63,123 bases of DNA from Bacillus sp. ISL-34 (GTDB taxonomy: Bacteria; Bacillota; Bacilli; Bacillales; DSM-1321). Positions 43,436-52,686 of the stretch are shown piece by piece; the first letter of the stretch is position 1, and each line of letters starts with the position of its first letter. The stretch spans positions 1 through 63,123 of the forward strand of contig NZ_JAGGQJ010000030.1 in the NCBI RefSeq assembly GCF_018613325.1, written 5' to 3'. Below the pieces are notes generated by a model, which searched no databases, had not been told where the DNA came from, and worked only from the letters and a program-made list of their open reading frames with translations. Position numbers and translations under genes: made by a program.

Positions 43436-44233
43436 TCATACCAGTGCGGAACTGCGCCTTTTCATTTGTTCTTCACGGTATTTTTTCTGTTCTTGTTTAG
43501 ACATGGCGTTATATTCTTTTAAGAATGCTTCATATTGCGGCATTACTTCGTTCATGGCACCGTATGCCTTTAACTCTCCATATTCAAGCCATAAAGCCTT
43601 TTGGCAAAATTTCTTCATCTGACCGATTGAATGGCTGACAAAGAACATCGTTTTGCCCTTTGCCTTAAATTCGTTCATTTTCTCCAAACATTTTTCAGCA
43701 AAGTTTTTATCCCCGACTGATAAGGCTTCATCAATAATCAGGATATCTGGATCGATATGCACGGAAATGGAAAAACCAAGCCTGGACTTCATGCCGCTTG
43801 AGTAGGATTTCACCGGTTGGTCAATGAATTTACCCAGTTCTGAAAACTCGATGATTTCAGGCTCAAGTTCTTTGATTTTATTTTTATCGAATCCAAGCAT
43901 CAGCATTTTCAGCTCGATGTTTTCTCTTCCCGTCAACTGATTATTCAGGCCTGAGGCAACGGCAATCAAGGCCGTTTTCCCGTTAGTTTGGACATTTCCG
44001 TCCGTAGGCGGGATAATGCCTGCAATAATATTGGACAATGTGGATTTCCCTGATCCGTTGACCCCGACAAATCCTATTACATCGCCCTTTTCTGCTTCAA
44101 AGCTTACATTCCTCAGAGCAAAATACTCTTCCCCATAGCTTTTGGGCAAAAGCAGATCCAATAATTTTTCCGAGTTTTTATTATATAATTTATATTTTTT
44201 CGTTATATCTTTGACTATTACCGATTTTTCCAA
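43436..44233 (-). CDS. tagH: TagH, teichoic acid ABC exporter ATPase
   Basis: A 265-residue ABC ATPase of the polysaccharide-export class: Walker A G-V-N-G-S-G-K-S-T near 57, signature Y-S-S-G-M-K-S-R-L near 140, Walker B I-L-I-I-D-E-A-L-S-V-G-D near 165. With TagG it flips complete wall teichoic acid on undecaprenyl diphosphate to the outside. B. subtilis TagH has a long C-terminal extension (about 527 residues in total); this one ends soon after the ATPase fold, as in S. aureus TarH. Start is TTG at 44233. Confidence 0.92.
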   Translation of the reverse strand: MEKSVIVKDITKKYKLYNKNSEKLLDLLLPKSYGEEYFALRNVSFEAEKGDVIGFVGVNGSGKSTLSNIIAGIIPPTDGNVQTNGKTALIAVASGLNNQLTGRENIELKMLMLGFDKNKIKELEPEIIEFSELGKFIDQPVKSYSSGMKSRLGFSISVHIDPDILIIDEALSVGDKNFAEKCLEKMNEFKAKGKTMFFVSHSIGQMKKFCQKALWLEYGELKAYGAMNEVMPQYEAFLKEYNAMSKQEQKKYREEQMKRRSSALV

Positions 44234-44250
44234 CTTTTCTCACTTCCAGT

Positions 44251-45048
44251 TTACTTAAAGTCAACAAAGCGATCTCTAAACCTGACATGCAGCGAGGAAC
44301 CTATCAAAAACAAGATGATAACGACTGCCCAGAAATAAAGCGTATATTCCCAATGGGCTATCAGGTACCATGATTCCCCCAACAATGAAGCTCGATACCC
44401 TTCCACAATATAATATAGAGGGTTCAGCTTCATGATGCTGACTATTACAGGGTGGTCCTTTGCATCCAATACCCAAAGGATTGGTGTTAAATAAAACATA
44501 ATTTTCATTACGGAAATGATTAAATTATGAACGTCTCGAATAATGGTTGATATTGTTGAAGTAATTAATCCAAATGAAAATAACAGCAAGACCGTCGCGA
44601 CAACATAATACGGCAGTTGCAAGATGTAAAGCGTAGGGAGGTATCCAGTAAAACCCAATAGGATGATGATGACTCCCAGCAGCATGAAATGCTGATACAA
44701 CTTGGCAAAAATGACATACGATGGAATGACACTCATCGGAAAGCTCATCTTGGATACCATATTCAGTCGGGAATAGACGGATTTGGACGTTTGGGTTATG
44801 GCCGGATTCACAAAGAACCAGACAACGATCCCTGCCATCAGCCATGGAAGGAACTCTTCCCCGCGATTTAAGATACCAAAGCCGAATACAAACCAATAAA
44901 TCGCAATCTGTATCATCGGATTGATGATTTCCCATAGGATTCCCAAGTAGTTATTGCTGTTGGCACTTTTCATCTCATAAACAGATAAACGCCTTACCAA
45001 ATAAAAATTATTGAACTGTTCTTTTAAAACGGTCAAAGCTGAACTCAT
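44251..45048 (-). CDS. tagG: TagG, teichoic acid ABC exporter permease
   Basis: A 265-residue ABC-2 type permease with six predicted spans. The N-terminal amphipathic region (Y-L-V-R-R-L-S-V-Y-E-M-K) and N-Y-L-G-I-L-W-E-I-I-N-P segment are family traits. It partners TagH, encoded 17 bases downstream. Only three bases separate it from the upstream CDP-glycerol transferase gene, so polymer synthesis and export are co-transcribed. Confidence 0.93.
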   Translation of the reverse strand: MSSALTVLKEQFNNFYLVRRLSVYEMKSANSNNYLGILWEIINPMIQIAIYWFVFGFGILNRGEEFLPWLMAGIVVWFFVNPAITQTSKSVYSRLNMVSKMSFPMSVIPSYVIFAKLYQHFMLLGVIIILLGFTGYLPTLYILQLPYYVVATVLLLFSFGLITSTISTIIRDVHNLIISVMKIMFYLTPILWVLDAKDHPVIVSIMKLNPLYYIVEGYRASLLGESWYLIAHWEYTLYFWAVVIILFLIGSSLHVRFRDRFVDFK

Positions 45049-45051
45049 AAA

Positions 45052-46284
45052 TTACACAGACCTTCCTAAAAACACTTTTTCTACGACACGGCGTGAAGCC
45101 TGGCCATCCTCGAGTGCACAAAACCGCTCGTGAAAATGATTGATATCATAGGTATTTTCATATTTCATCGTCTTGATACTATCAATGACCGCATCAGATG
45201 TTTTTACTAACAAACCAGGTGCATTCTTTTCAAAATCAAAGTAAAACCCGCGAAGCTTGTCCCTGTAATTATCAATATCATATACATAGAAAAGCATCGG
45301 ACGCTGTAAATTTGCGTAATCAAAGAATACGGATGAATAATCGGTTATTAATAAATCCGAAATAAGATACAAATGGCTAATATCTTCGTAACTGGATAAA
45401 TCATAGGCGAATCCTTGATACGCCGATAAATCCAAGTTCTCGGAAACCAAGTAATGAAGACGGAGCAAAATGACATACTCCTCCCCCAATTCCTGTTTCA
45501 TTCGATCCAGATCGAGTTTTATTTCAAACTTATATTTTCCCTTGCTATAAAACTCATCGTCCCTCCAAGTTGGGGCATATAAAACGATCCTTTTCTCTAT
45601 TGGTATACCCAACTTCTGTTTCAATGAGTCGATTGTATCACGATTATTCCCATTGTAAAGTATATCATTGCGAGGATAACCGGTTTCCAGAATTTTAGCA
45701 GTATCGACATTGAAGGCACGGGCAAAAATTTCACTTGAATAAGCGTTCGGTGAAATTAAATAATCCCATTTACTTGATTCGGCATGGAAATTTTCTTTAT
45801 ATTTATCCGTCGTTGTTCCAGGCATATGAACTTCATTCATATCTGCCGCAAGTTTCTTTAATGGAGTCCCATGCCACGTTTGCAAATAGATCGTGTGCTT
45901 CGGCTTCGGAATCCAAAGCGGGAGCCTGCTGTTCGTTACCCAATAATGGGCTCTTGTCATTTTGAGCAGCCAACTAAATGAAAAACGATGGAGATATGGG
46001 ATGCCTGCCTCTTCGAAATGAGCCGTATATCTTTTATCTACGCTCCAATACATTTTATATTCAGGATGGTTACTCTGCAAGTATTCATAAATCGCCCGGG
46101 GATTGCAGCTATACTGCTTGCCCAAAAAGCTCTCAAAAATAACAAGCTTCCGGTCCACTGGCAATACTGTGCCCGCCAATGAAAAAGCCATTTTATATCC
46201 TCTTAAAATAATTGCTTTAGCCTTATTTTTAACTAGCGATAGAAAGGAAGGTCTCTTTGAGGTTTGTATTTTTTCATTTGACAT
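45052..46284 (-). CDS. CDP-glycerol glycerophosphotransferase-family protein (TagB/TagF-like)
   Basis: A 410-residue single-domain enzyme with a peripheral basic N-terminus. The Glyphos_transf signatures are complete: F-L-G-K-Q-Y-S-C-N-P near 52, Q-T-W-H-G-T-P-L-K-K near 135, G-Y-P-R-N-D near 200, L-L-I-T-D-Y-S-S-V-F-F-D-Y near 312. It transfers glycerol- or ribitol-phosphate from the CDP donor to a lipid-linked acceptor. Closest in pattern to the second half of the 1109-residue protein encoded upstream. Whether it primes or extends cannot be decided from sequence. Confidence 0.9.
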   Translation of the reverse strand: MSNEKIQTSKRPSFLSLVKNKAKAIILRGYKMAFSLAGTVLPVDRKLVIFESFLGKQYSCNPRAIYEYLQSNHPEYKMYWSVDKRYTAHFEEAGIPYLHRFSFSWLLKMTRAHYWVTNSRLPLWIPKPKHTIYLQTWHGTPLKKLAADMNEVHMPGTTTDKYKENFHAESSKWDYLISPNAYSSEIFARAFNVDTAKILETGYPRNDILYNGNNRDTIDSLKQKLGIPIEKRIVLYAPTWRDDEFYSKGKYKFEIKLDLDRMKQELGEEYVILLRLHYLVSENLDLSAYQGFAYDLSSYEDISHLYLISDLLITDYSSVFFDYANLQRPMLFYVYDIDNYRDKLRGFYFDFEKNAPGLLVKTSDAVIDSIKTMKYENTYDINHFHERFCALEDGQASRRVVEKVFLGRSV

Positions 46285-46336
46285 ATCCGATCTCCCTTTT
46301 TATTGATTAATGATAATGGAACCTGCTAATAAAATT

Positions 46337-46375
46337 AAAAATAAGCTCGCCCAATAGAAGGGAGAGCTTATTTTG
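46337..46375 (-). terminator. Terminator after the GT2 gene
   Basis: AATAAGCTC and GAGCTTATT form the stem. The minus strand ends in TTTTTAATTTT. It separates the GT2 unit from the tagGH operon. Confidence 0.75.
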
Positions 46376-46390
46376 GTGTACTTCTAACAG

Positions 46391-47929
46391 CTACTCCAAA
46401 GACTTGATTGCCAGTCCCAAATTATTTGCCACTGTTGTATAAAACTCGACATTTCTCTTATTATACGTCATCTTATTTTTCAGGATCCTTTTAATATTCA
46501 CCAATTGATAATCATTGTAGCGAATGAACAACGTAAATAAGGAATTTTCCATTTTATCAATTTCCTCTAATGAAACAGTGAAATGGCCTCTATTACCTTC
46601 TATTTGGACTCCGCAATTGATTTCATTGTCGATTCTTGTTCTATCTCGTATCAATACAGAATCTATATTGTTTATATCATCACCATAAATCTCAAAACTT
46701 TGGTGGTAGACATTATCCATAATATAAGAATCCAGTGCACGGGCAAGCATCGGTATCCTGACAAAGCGATATTCACTTTCCAGAAAAGGAAGTTCATAAT
46801 AAGGTAAACCATCTTTTATATAATATTTTTTATTGGAATCTCGCTTTAACCATTCAAACAACTTTACGAAGTCATCAATGCGATCCTCCATGAATAATTC
46901 AAGTGCTAATTTATAAATAGGTACTTTAAATTCATTCTTGAAGTCATATGACAAGTTTTTCGCAGTTTCGACGGCTTCCCTTAATATTTCTATAAAATCT
47001 TCTTTATTCTTGGAATTCACAAAGGTTTGACTGTCGAATGTTTTTACAACATCGTACTCATAAATCCGATTTAGAGCCACCCTTTTCAAATCAATGGCAA
47101 CATCCTTGGATTGAATATACTTTATTATTTCAATATCCGCTTTTCTTTTGTCTAACACATTGGTAACACGTGTTAAAGAAGAGAGGTTTTCCGAAGTTCT
47201 ATTGACATAATAAATAGGTTTTTTAGTAGTTGATACAGCTTTAACTTTAAAGAAAACATCAGTGAAAAACCATTTATCTTCACCGAATTTCATATTCGGA
47301 AAACCAATTTCATTTTCTTTAACCATAGGCAGATTCAACATCCTGGCCGTTGGACCCATATGATAAAAAAAGTGCGGAACATCCATTGGGGTTATGCTTC
47401 TTCTTTCTTTAATGGAAGCAAACTCACCGATAACACTCTCTGACCCTGATTCGACTTTTACCGTTTTGCCCACTACATAATCATCACCGGTTTCCTCCAG
47501 GATGTTATAGAGGCTTTCCAGTCCATCATGTGCAAGCCAGTCATCCGCGTCTAAAAATGTTATATATTTGGATGTTCCCAATTCTATTCCAATGTTTCTC
47601 GGGGTCCCGGGTGACCCATTATTTTCTTGAAGGGTGACCGAACAGATATTTTTATATTTAGCTGTATACTCTTGAATGATTTTATTTGTGCCATCAGTCG
47701 AACAATCATCAATGATGATATATTCAATCTGATCTATACCCATGGATTGATTGATTACGGATTCGATCGTTTTTCTGATGAATTTTTCAGAATTATATGC
47801 AGCAGTGACTACCGTGACTTTTTTTCCTTTTCCTAAAAATTTATTTCTTAAGCTTACAGGATTATTTTTTATAAGGATATTACTGCTCTTTAAAAGTTCC
47901 CTCGCTTTTTGACGCACCAAGAAATTCAT
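46391..47929 (-). CDS. Family 2 glycosyltransferase, possible teichoic acid glycosyltransferase
   Basis: A 512-residue cytoplasmic protein. The N-terminal GT-A domain (about 35-260) shows V-V-T-A-A-Y-N-S-E-K-F near 40, I-I-I-D-D-C-S-T-D-G near 75, P-G-T-P-R-N-I-G near 108 and the metal-binding F-L-D-A-D-D-W near 128. The remaining 250 residues are helical and then a beta-rich end of unknown role. This architecture resembles TarS/TarP-type enzymes that decorate wall teichoic acid, and the context between two CDP-glycerol transferase genes supports it; donor sugar unknown. Confidence 0.82.
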   Translation of the reverse strand: MNFLVRQKARELLKSSNILIKNNPVSLRNKFLGKGKKVTVVTAAYNSEKFIRKTIESVINQSMGIDQIEYIIIDDCSTDGTNKIIQEYTAKYKNICSVTLQENNGSPGTPRNIGIELGTSKYITFLDADDWLAHDGLESLYNILEETGDDYVVGKTVKVESGSESVIGEFASIKERRSITPMDVPHFFYHMGPTARMLNLPMVKENEIGFPNMKFGEDKWFFTDVFFKVKAVSTTKKPIYYVNRTSENLSSLTRVTNVLDKRKADIEIIKYIQSKDVAIDLKRVALNRIYEYDVVKTFDSQTFVNSKNKEDFIEILREAVETAKNLSYDFKNEFKVPIYKLALELFMEDRIDDFVKLFEWLKRDSNKKYYIKDGLPYYELPFLESEYRFVRIPMLARALDSYIMDNVYHQSFEIYGDDINNIDSVLIRDRTRIDNEINCGVQIEGNRGHFTVSLEEIDKMENSLFTLFIRYNDYQLVNIKRILKNKMTYNKRNVEFYTTVANNLGLAIKSLE

Positions 47930-48028
47930 ACGATTCCTCTCCTTTTATGTCTAGAGGTAACATAGATGTTTCGACTCTGGCAGCCAATTTACCAGTTACT
48001 TAAGCAACAATACCCTTTATTTTAGGAA

Positions 48029-51000
48029 TCAATCATTAAAAAATTTATCCACAATCCTCTGCGTAGCTTTACCGTCTTCTATTCCACAATACTTCTCTCT
48101 AAATAAACCATATCTCTCTTTATATTGCATGTTTATGTCATCAATATTGGTAATGGTTTCGATGATCTCCTCAGTTGTTTTTAAAAATGGACCTGGTGCT
48201 TCCTTTTCAAAATCCATATAGAATCCACGGATGTTATCCCGGTAATCTTCCAAATCATAAGTGTAGTACAAAATCGGCCGAGCAGTATTAGCAAAATCGA
48301 ACATTACTGAAGAATAATCCGTAATCAATATATCGGAAATCAGGTAAAGTTCCTGAATATCTGAATAATTGGATACATTTATCACGAAATCCTCAAATTC
48401 GCTCGGGATGCTGAGATTATTGCTTATAACAACATGCATCCTTAACAACAGGATATATTCATCCCCTAGTTCTTCCTTCATTCTTTCCAAATCAAATTTC
48501 AGCTCGAAAATAAATTTATTGTTTTTCGAAGTTTGATTATCCCGGAATGTAGGAGCATATAAGATGACTTTTTTTCCTTTTGGTATCTTCAGTTTTTCCA
48601 TCACTGACTTGGCGATTATCGAAGAATCTTCCCTGTAAAACAAATCATTTCTTGGATATCCCGTTTCTAATATTTCGCCTTCATATTTGAAGGCACTTCT
48701 GAAGGCCGTGGATGCGTATGGACTTGGTGATATTAAATAATCCCAAGTTCTCGTTGCACCATGCACTCGATTTAAGTACCCTTCGTCTCTTCCTTGAATG
48801 TTGTCTATATCAAATAGCATTTTTTTCAAAGGGGTACCATGCCAAGTCTGGATATATGTCGTTTCCTTCCTTTTGCTTAAATAGGTAGGGAAGTTTTGAT
48901 TATTTATCCAATAACCTGCTTTGGCTAAATAATAATAGTATTCCGGACTTAAGCGTTTAATCAGCTTCGTATTCTTTCCTTTTATCGGTAAATTCCCATT
49001 ATACACCCAAACTTTTTTATATTTATTATCCCTTTTGATGAGTTCTTCATAAATATATTTGGGGCTATCGGCAAATTGCTTCCCTATCCCACTTTCAAAA
49101 AGAATAAGGTTCCGGTCAACCGGGATAAGCATGGACATGATTTTATAAACTTTTTTCATGACAGGGAAATACTTATCACTTTTCCTGAACCGATTCATAA
49201 TGAGTTTCGATATCGGATGGTTATATAGTTTAATTAGTGAATTTTGATCTTTTTCTGCATTTTGAATCACTTCGAATATCCTTGAATTAGAATGGACATC
49301 GCGATATTTAATAAAACGATTTGCTTTATCCATATACTTGTTCTTCATGACAAAGTCAGTGTTGGCATATTCGGCTAATACACCTAACAATTCATCCAAT
49401 TCATCAACGATTTCACCCGGAAGATCGTTATCCAAATCCAAATGTGACGGTCTTTTCCCTATGAAACGATCTCTATCAAATTGATAGTAAATAACCGGTT
49501 TATGCAGGAAACTAAAATCAAAAGCTACACTTGAATAGTCTGTGATCATAATCGCGCTTTCCTTAATTAATCTTTGGACATCCACTTCGCCCTGACTGAT
49601 CACCCTAACTGGGGCATCCTTAAAATAAGACGTAAATTTCTGCATATTAGGGTGAAGGCAAAATATGATTTCAAACCCATTGTTTTTAGATAACTCATGT
49701 AAAACCGGATGATTCACTAATTTCTGATACCTTTCAAAATACTCGCTTTCCAAAAATATTTCATCGGATGTAATCCAATCTCTCCATGTTGGAATGATCA
49801 ATAATTGCCGCTTTGTTAAAACATCATCCTTGAACAGCGAGTCGAACCTCGAAAGTCCCGTCGTGAATACTTCTTTTTCGTTGTACCCAAAATCGGTTAC
49901 GATCATATCCTTTTCGAAGTCTGAACTTACTAGAAAAACATCCGTACTAAAGCCGGAGACTGCATTTTTCCCGTAGTTTGCCACCATATTCTTGGTGCCC
50001 ATAACACCATGCTGAAGAAATACCTTAACTCCCTTAACACGATTTTTAAATTCAGATGTTCTTAAAGGATATAAATAATCCGGATGATGTGATGAAATGA
50101 TACGGGTCGATTCCATAGTCTTTTTAATATGATCCTTTGACTTGAAATAAAGTATATTTCCAAAGGGCTCGACGTTCTTGGCTTCCACGGAATTTTCTTC
50201 TATAACATAATACACTTCTTTTTCCGGGTGGTTTTCCCTCATATATTTAAAAAAGTGATAACCGGTATCCTGGGCTTTATACGTTCTTTCTCCAATTAGC
50301 CAGACATCCTTTTTCTTTTTAAATAAAGCCAAAAATCGCCTCCACCCCATCATCCTTTTTAAATATTGATAACTTTCCGTAGAGAAGTTAAACACTTCCA
50401 AAGATAAATTGGATGCTTTAAAGGTATAGTATGGATTGACGATAGCAACTCCATTATTCGAGCTGACATCGGTCTTTTTAGTGAATAATTTAGTTCTGGT
50501 GGTTGGTCTTCCGACGCGTACCATTTTCGGCTCTTCCTGATCATGTAAATGTAATTTCATATAAATGTCATATACATCATCTTCCAAATCCGCACTGACC
50601 AATTGTTCTAAATCCAATTTTAAATCATATATATAACGATTCAGTCCATATTTCTTAATATTCATTTCCTTATTATGAATAAAAGAGATATTTGCCTGAT
50701 ATTCTTTGTCACTTTGTCTTCCTTTTACTAGGCCCTCACCTTTTATGATCCTTGAATGCTTGGTGAAAATTTGACCATTAATTTGCATGGTTTTCGATTT
50801 GTTTTTGATTTTTTCAATTTGAGACTTAATCGAAATTTTAGGGGTTTTATTGAAGTACAAAGATAAATTCCCTTTATTCGTTATAGAGAATATACTTTGT
50901 TTATCTTCATGGTTATAAATACTCAAATTGTTCATGTGCGTTTCCTGAAAACGCCCTAGACGAATTGGATATTCGATATTAACCTGTTCGTTCTCTTCTA

Positions 51001-51358
51001 CATATTCAGCTTTATGTTCGATATTAAGTATCGTTTTTTTGCTCAGCTTTTCAACTGGAACGGAAACCTTTATATAACAGTCATAAACAGTCGGTTCATC
51101 ACCTTCTAATTTCCGCATTAAATCTTTCAAATCTACTTTAAACTCAAATTTAGATGAACTCACCGATTCAGCTATTTTTATTTTTTGATCTTCGTACTCC
51201 CTAGAATATAGCCATAGTTCTTTAGCGCAATAATGTTCTATTGAAAATTCCCCTTTTATCAACAGCTTATCTTTCTCTTGCGCAATGGTCAGAACTTGTT
51301 TCAGCTTAATTTTAGGAGTTTTTTTTGCTTTCCCTTTTCCAAGAAGCTTTTTAATCAT
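48029..51358 (-). CDS. Two-domain CDP-glycerol:poly(glycerophosphate) transferase
   Basis: A 1109-residue protein. Residues about 1-330 form a beta-rich N-terminal region without a recognised name. The first Glyphos_transf domain (about 345-690) has L-Q-H-G-V-M-G-T-K near 455 and I-T-D-Y-S-S-V-A-F-D near 615. The second (about 740-1105) has F-E-S-G-I-G-K-Q-F, Q-T-W-H-G-T-P-L-K-K near 850, G-Y-P-R-N-D and I-T-D-Y-S-S-V-M-F-D near 1020. Both catalytic His and D-Y-S-S sites are intact, so it may combine two transfer activities in one chain. It could be the main chain polymerase (TagF-like role). No signal peptide; expected at the inner membrane face. Confidence 0.88.
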   Translation of the reverse strand: MIKKLLGKGKAKKTPKIKLKQVLTIAQEKDKLLIKGEFSIEHYCAKELWLYSREYEDQKIKIAESVSSSKFEFKVDLKDLMRKLEGDEPTVYDCYIKVSVPVEKLSKKTILNIEHKAEYVEENEQVNIEYPIRLGRFQETHMNNLSIYNHEDKQSIFSITNKGNLSLYFNKTPKISIKSQIEKIKNKSKTMQINGQIFTKHSRIIKGEGLVKGRQSDKEYQANISFIHNKEMNIKKYGLNRYIYDLKLDLEQLVSADLEDDVYDIYMKLHLHDQEEPKMVRVGRPTTRTKLFTKKTDVSSNNGVAIVNPYYTFKASNLSLEVFNFSTESYQYLKRMMGWRRFLALFKKKKDVWLIGERTYKAQDTGYHFFKYMRENHPEKEVYYVIEENSVEAKNVEPFGNILYFKSKDHIKKTMESTRIISSHHPDYLYPLRTSEFKNRVKGVKVFLQHGVMGTKNMVANYGKNAVSGFSTDVFLVSSDFEKDMIVTDFGYNEKEVFTTGLSRFDSLFKDDVLTKRQLLIIPTWRDWITSDEIFLESEYFERYQKLVNHPVLHELSKNNGFEIIFCLHPNMQKFTSYFKDAPVRVISQGEVDVQRLIKESAIMITDYSSVAFDFSFLHKPVIYYQFDRDRFIGKRPSHLDLDNDLPGEIVDELDELLGVLAEYANTDFVMKNKYMDKANRFIKYRDVHSNSRIFEVIQNAEKDQNSLIKLYNHPISKLIMNRFRKSDKYFPVMKKVYKIMSMLIPVDRNLILFESGIGKQFADSPKYIYEELIKRDNKYKKVWVYNGNLPIKGKNTKLIKRLSPEYYYYLAKAGYWINNQNFPTYLSKRKETTYIQTWHGTPLKKMLFDIDNIQGRDEGYLNRVHGATRTWDYLISPSPYASTAFRSAFKYEGEILETGYPRNDLFYREDSSIIAKSVMEKLKIPKGKKVILYAPTFRDNQTSKNNKFIFELKFDLERMKEELGDEYILLLRMHVVISNNLSIPSEFEDFVINVSNYSDIQELYLISDILITDYSSVMFDFANTARPILYYTYDLEDYRDNIRGFYMDFEKEAPGPFLKTTEEIIETITNIDDINMQYKERYGLFREKYCGIEDGKATQRIVDKFFND

Positions 51359-52055
51359 TTTAGACCACCTATTACAAATTATTTAAATAAAAACGAATCA
51401 TTCAATGTACTTTAAAATCATAAACTTTTTTGGGTTTTTCCTCAATATCCTTAAACAGCCAGGTAAAACATCCATATATATCCTACCATTCCTCTAATGA
51501 ACAGAAAGAGATAATATTGGTTAGTCCGTTGTCGAAAACGAACATACTAAAGCTTAAAAACATTCCGTAAGCATAAGACTTCCAAGGAAGTACTGCCGTT
51601 CTTCCATGTTGCCAGAATGGATAGGGAATAGCAAAAACAATTCTCTTAATTGCATAGAAGTTTTCTTGACATCAAAGTTAACGCTTTCATAACAATACTT
51701 ACACTTCATTAATTGGGTCCTTAAAAAAATGTTAGGCGATAGATTCTGGCCTATACATGCCATCATCTGTCCTTCATACGATTCTGCCACTTCAAGAGAA
51801 AACAGGGATTTATGAAGCTCCTCTAGTTGTTATCTCCTAAACGTGGTAAAATTGTTAATGGCTTATTCTGATTACAGCTAGAATAATGTTTTTTTCTTAT
51901 CAATCGGTCAGCAGATTACTTCAAGTAATTTGAATATAATTATTTTTAAATACCATTCGGTATAAACTATACACTTCTATAGAACCTTATTATGCCCTAC
52001 AAATTAGTCAACATTTAATTTTAGCTTAAAATATAATATTTACAATAATCATCAA

Positions 52056-52103
52056 TGTAAAAATTGTGGTTTATTTGTAAAAAAATTGTGGTTTATTTGT
52101 AAA
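52056..52103. promoter_or_regulatory. PhoP-like direct repeat array upstream of tagD
   Basis: On the plus strand TGTGGT or TGTAAA hexamers start at 52056, 52065, 52076, 52087 and 52098; the last four are exactly 11 bases apart. Read on the minus strand they are TTTACA and ACCACA, resembling PhoP repeats (TT[A/T/C]ACA at 11-bp spacing) that control tag genes in B. subtilis. They end 10 bases before a TATAAT (52114-52119). Confidence 0.5.
52060..52102. repeat. 22-bp tandem duplication
   Basis: The 21-base unit AAAATTGTGGTTTATTTGTAA occurs twice (52060-52080 and 52082-52102) without mismatch. The duplication generates the hexamer array described as PhoP-like. Confidence 0.9.
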
Positions 52104-52287
52104 GCCATTAAGTTATAATTAGTAAGAGAATGTCATTACCTAAAAATGCATTCATTTTGCTTATAGTAAAACAACAAGCAGAATTGAAGTGCTAGTTGCC
52201 TGTTTATTGTTCCATTTCATATTCTAATAGACCAAATATATATTTTTGATTGAATAACAGTTTAAGAGTCTTAAAGGAGGAATAAAA

Positions 52288-52686
52288 ATGAAGAAAGTAA
52301 TCACTTACGGAACCTTTGATTTGCTTCATTGGGGTCATATCAATCTATTAAAACGCGCTAAAGATTTAGGGGATTATCTGATCGTTGCCATTTCCACGGA
52401 TGAATTCAATGCTTTAAAAGATAAAAAAGCTTATCATAGCTTTGAAAACAGAAAAATGATCCTTGAATCAATCCGCTATGTGGATGAAGTTATACCGGAA
52501 GACAATTGGGAACAAAAGAGGGAAGACATCGTTCGTGAAGGTGTAGACATCTTTGTAATGGGTGATGACTGGAAAGGCCAATTCGATGAATTATCCGAAG
52601 TTTGTGAAGTGGTCTACCTTCCAAGAACAATCGGCATTTCGACTTCCCAAATCAAAGATGACCTTTTACAAGTTACTAATGGCTAA
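52288..52686 (+). CDS. tagD: TagD, glycerol-3-phosphate cytidylyltransferase
   Basis: A 132-residue cytoplasmic nucleotidyltransferase that makes CDP-glycerol, the donor for all the TagB/TagF-type enzymes here. The H-x-G-H motif is in T-F-D-L-L-H-W-G-H near 13, and I-S-T-S-Q-I-K near 118 is the second nucleotide-binding signature. Length is almost the same as B. subtilis TagD (129). ATG follows AAAGGAGG. Confidence 0.96.
   Translation: MKKVITYGTFDLLHWGHINLLKRAKDLGDYLIVAISTDEFNALKDKKAYHSFENRKMILESIRYVDEVIPEDNWEQKREDIVREGVDIFVMGDDWKGQFDELSEVCEVVYLPRTIGISTSQIKDDLLQVTNG

Larger units (their letters stand above)
51359..52287. other. Long divergent intergenic region before tagD
   Basis: About 930 AT-rich bases between the large transferase gene and tagD. 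A 78-codon frame (51554-51790, minus) has no known relatives that I recognise, weak start context, and one Cys-x-x-Cys; it may be a decayed gene. The right part holds an 11-bp periodic array (52056-52103), a TATAAT at 52114-52119 and then the tagD leader. The rest shows nothing assignable. Confidence 0.55.

Noticed and set aside
51554..51790. 78-codon minus-strand frame upstream of the large transferase
   Set aside because: Plausible amino acid composition and a C-x-x-C pair, but weak start context and no family recognised. It may be a decayed gene; not strong enough to call.
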